From Cyanodermella asteris (taxonomy: Eukaryota; Ascomycota; Lecanoromycetes; Ostropales; Stictidaceae), in the NCBI GenBank assembly GCA_900618795.1, contig UYJD01000003.1, forward strand, positions 1,723,336-1,787,335: a stretch of 64,000 bases of DNA. The letters run 5' to 3'. Position 1 is the first letter of the stretch; each line of letters starts with the position of its first letter. Below are positions 63,463-64,000 of the stretch, in pieces. Made by a program: the position numbers and the translations under genes. The notes under the pieces were generated by a model, which saw only the letters and a list, made by a program, of their open reading frames with translations, had not been told where the DNA came from and did no database searches.

Positions 63463-64000
63463 GGCTGGTCGATTGGAGACGGCCGGAAAATACATGTACA
63501 TTATTATGGTGTAAAACAATGCATTAAGGTTCGTGAATGGGCACCTACATGTATAGCGTGGAAGTGGCTCCGACCAACTATTAAGGAATGATCGTTTGTC
63601 GGATAGCCACGATAAGGCGAATTCGCAAAGTCTACAGGAGAAATGATCGCATCAGGCCGGGACAGCAGTTTCGTGTAGTCTTGTTTGAACGGGACACATA
63701 TTCCATGGTCAAGAAGACGAGGGCTGACAGTACATGCCGGCGGGCAATTGCGAGCAGTCGAGAAGCGCCATGATGCGGCCTGGTGGTGGGATTCAAAGCG
63801 TGGCTCGGATCGTGATTCAGGAAATGGCATCAACGAGTCCCTGACATCTGACGTAACTCGGATGCGCGCTCCTGACATGATGCACCTTTTCTTTCGCGTC
63901 TTTCGCCGCGGGGTTCTGCTATGCTATTTATTCTGCCACTTTGCATTTCACTCTCGACTAGACAAGCTACATCAGAATCCAATCAACCTCTACAACACCT
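63463..64000. other. 3' UTR of mL50 and probable promoter/leader of a gene beyond the right edge
   Basis: No coding sequence was found. From about 63880 the plus strand turns pyrimidine-rich, then has CTATTTATTCTGCC and a CA-rich run (AATCAACCTCTACAACACCT) up to the edge, like the leader of a plus-strand gene starting after 64000. Confidence 0.4.

Noticed and set aside
1-64000. Transposons, LTR elements, CRISPR arrays, rRNA and tRNA genes
   Set aside because: No reverse transcriptase, transposase or integrase wording, long terminal repeats, regular spacer arrays or tRNA cloverleaf were recognised on either strand by eye; a dedicated scan could still find a diverged copy.

Overview
The window is nuclear DNA of a filamentous ascomycete (Pezizomycotina). 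The evidence is short spliceosomal introns (mostly 45-110 nt) with CTAAC/CTGAC-type branch sites, a heterokaryon-incompatibility (HET) gene, a Con7-type conidiation regulator, a fungal Zn2Cys6 activator and a polyketide synthase relic. Protein style suggests Dothideomycetes, but that is only an inference. No tRNA, rRNA, transposon, LTR element or CRISPR array was recognised. About 25 genes are supported. For nearly all of them the exon phases were checked by hand and the summed exons divide by three.

Left part (1-27.2 kb): a decayed secondary-metabolism corner (MFS transporter remnant facing a PKS KR-ACP remnant), then a conserved unknown membrane protein, NSR1/GAR2 nucleolin, ALG6 glucosyltransferase, spermidine synthase, a broken HET gene, ribosomal protein L22, NTE1 lysophospholipase, ISN1 IMP 5'-nucleotidase, NOP16, a KE4-type ZIP transporter, and an unusual protein joining a PMP3-like membrane domain to a long repetitive tail.

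Middle (27.3-41.5 kb): an apparent proline/hydroxyproline catabolic island. It holds a DapA-family aldolase (candidate 4-hydroxy-2-oxoglutarate aldolase), proline dehydrogenase PUT1, a nine-exon Zn2Cys6 factor whose zinc cluster has the spacing of yeast Put3, a P5C reductase-like gene, P5C dehydrogenase, an amino-acid-oxidase-like flavoprotein and kynureninase. CGG-N9-CCG boxes, three of the four fitting CGGA-N6-ACCCG, lie upstream of the aldolase, PUT1 and P5C dehydrogenase. This suggests a regulon controlled by the local Put3-like factor and is the most interesting lead in the window.

Right part (41.8-64 kb): ISA2, a haloacid-dehalogenase-type hydrolase, an IFI6/IFI27-like membrane protein, a P450, an F-box-like/LRR protein, then about 5.4 kb without a recognisable gene leading into the C2H2 regulator CON7 (two possible N-termini, one 689-nt intron). 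After that come AAR2, 3-ketoacyl-CoA thiolase, mitochondrial ribosomal protein mL50 and the probable promoter/5' leader of a gene that starts beyond the right edge.
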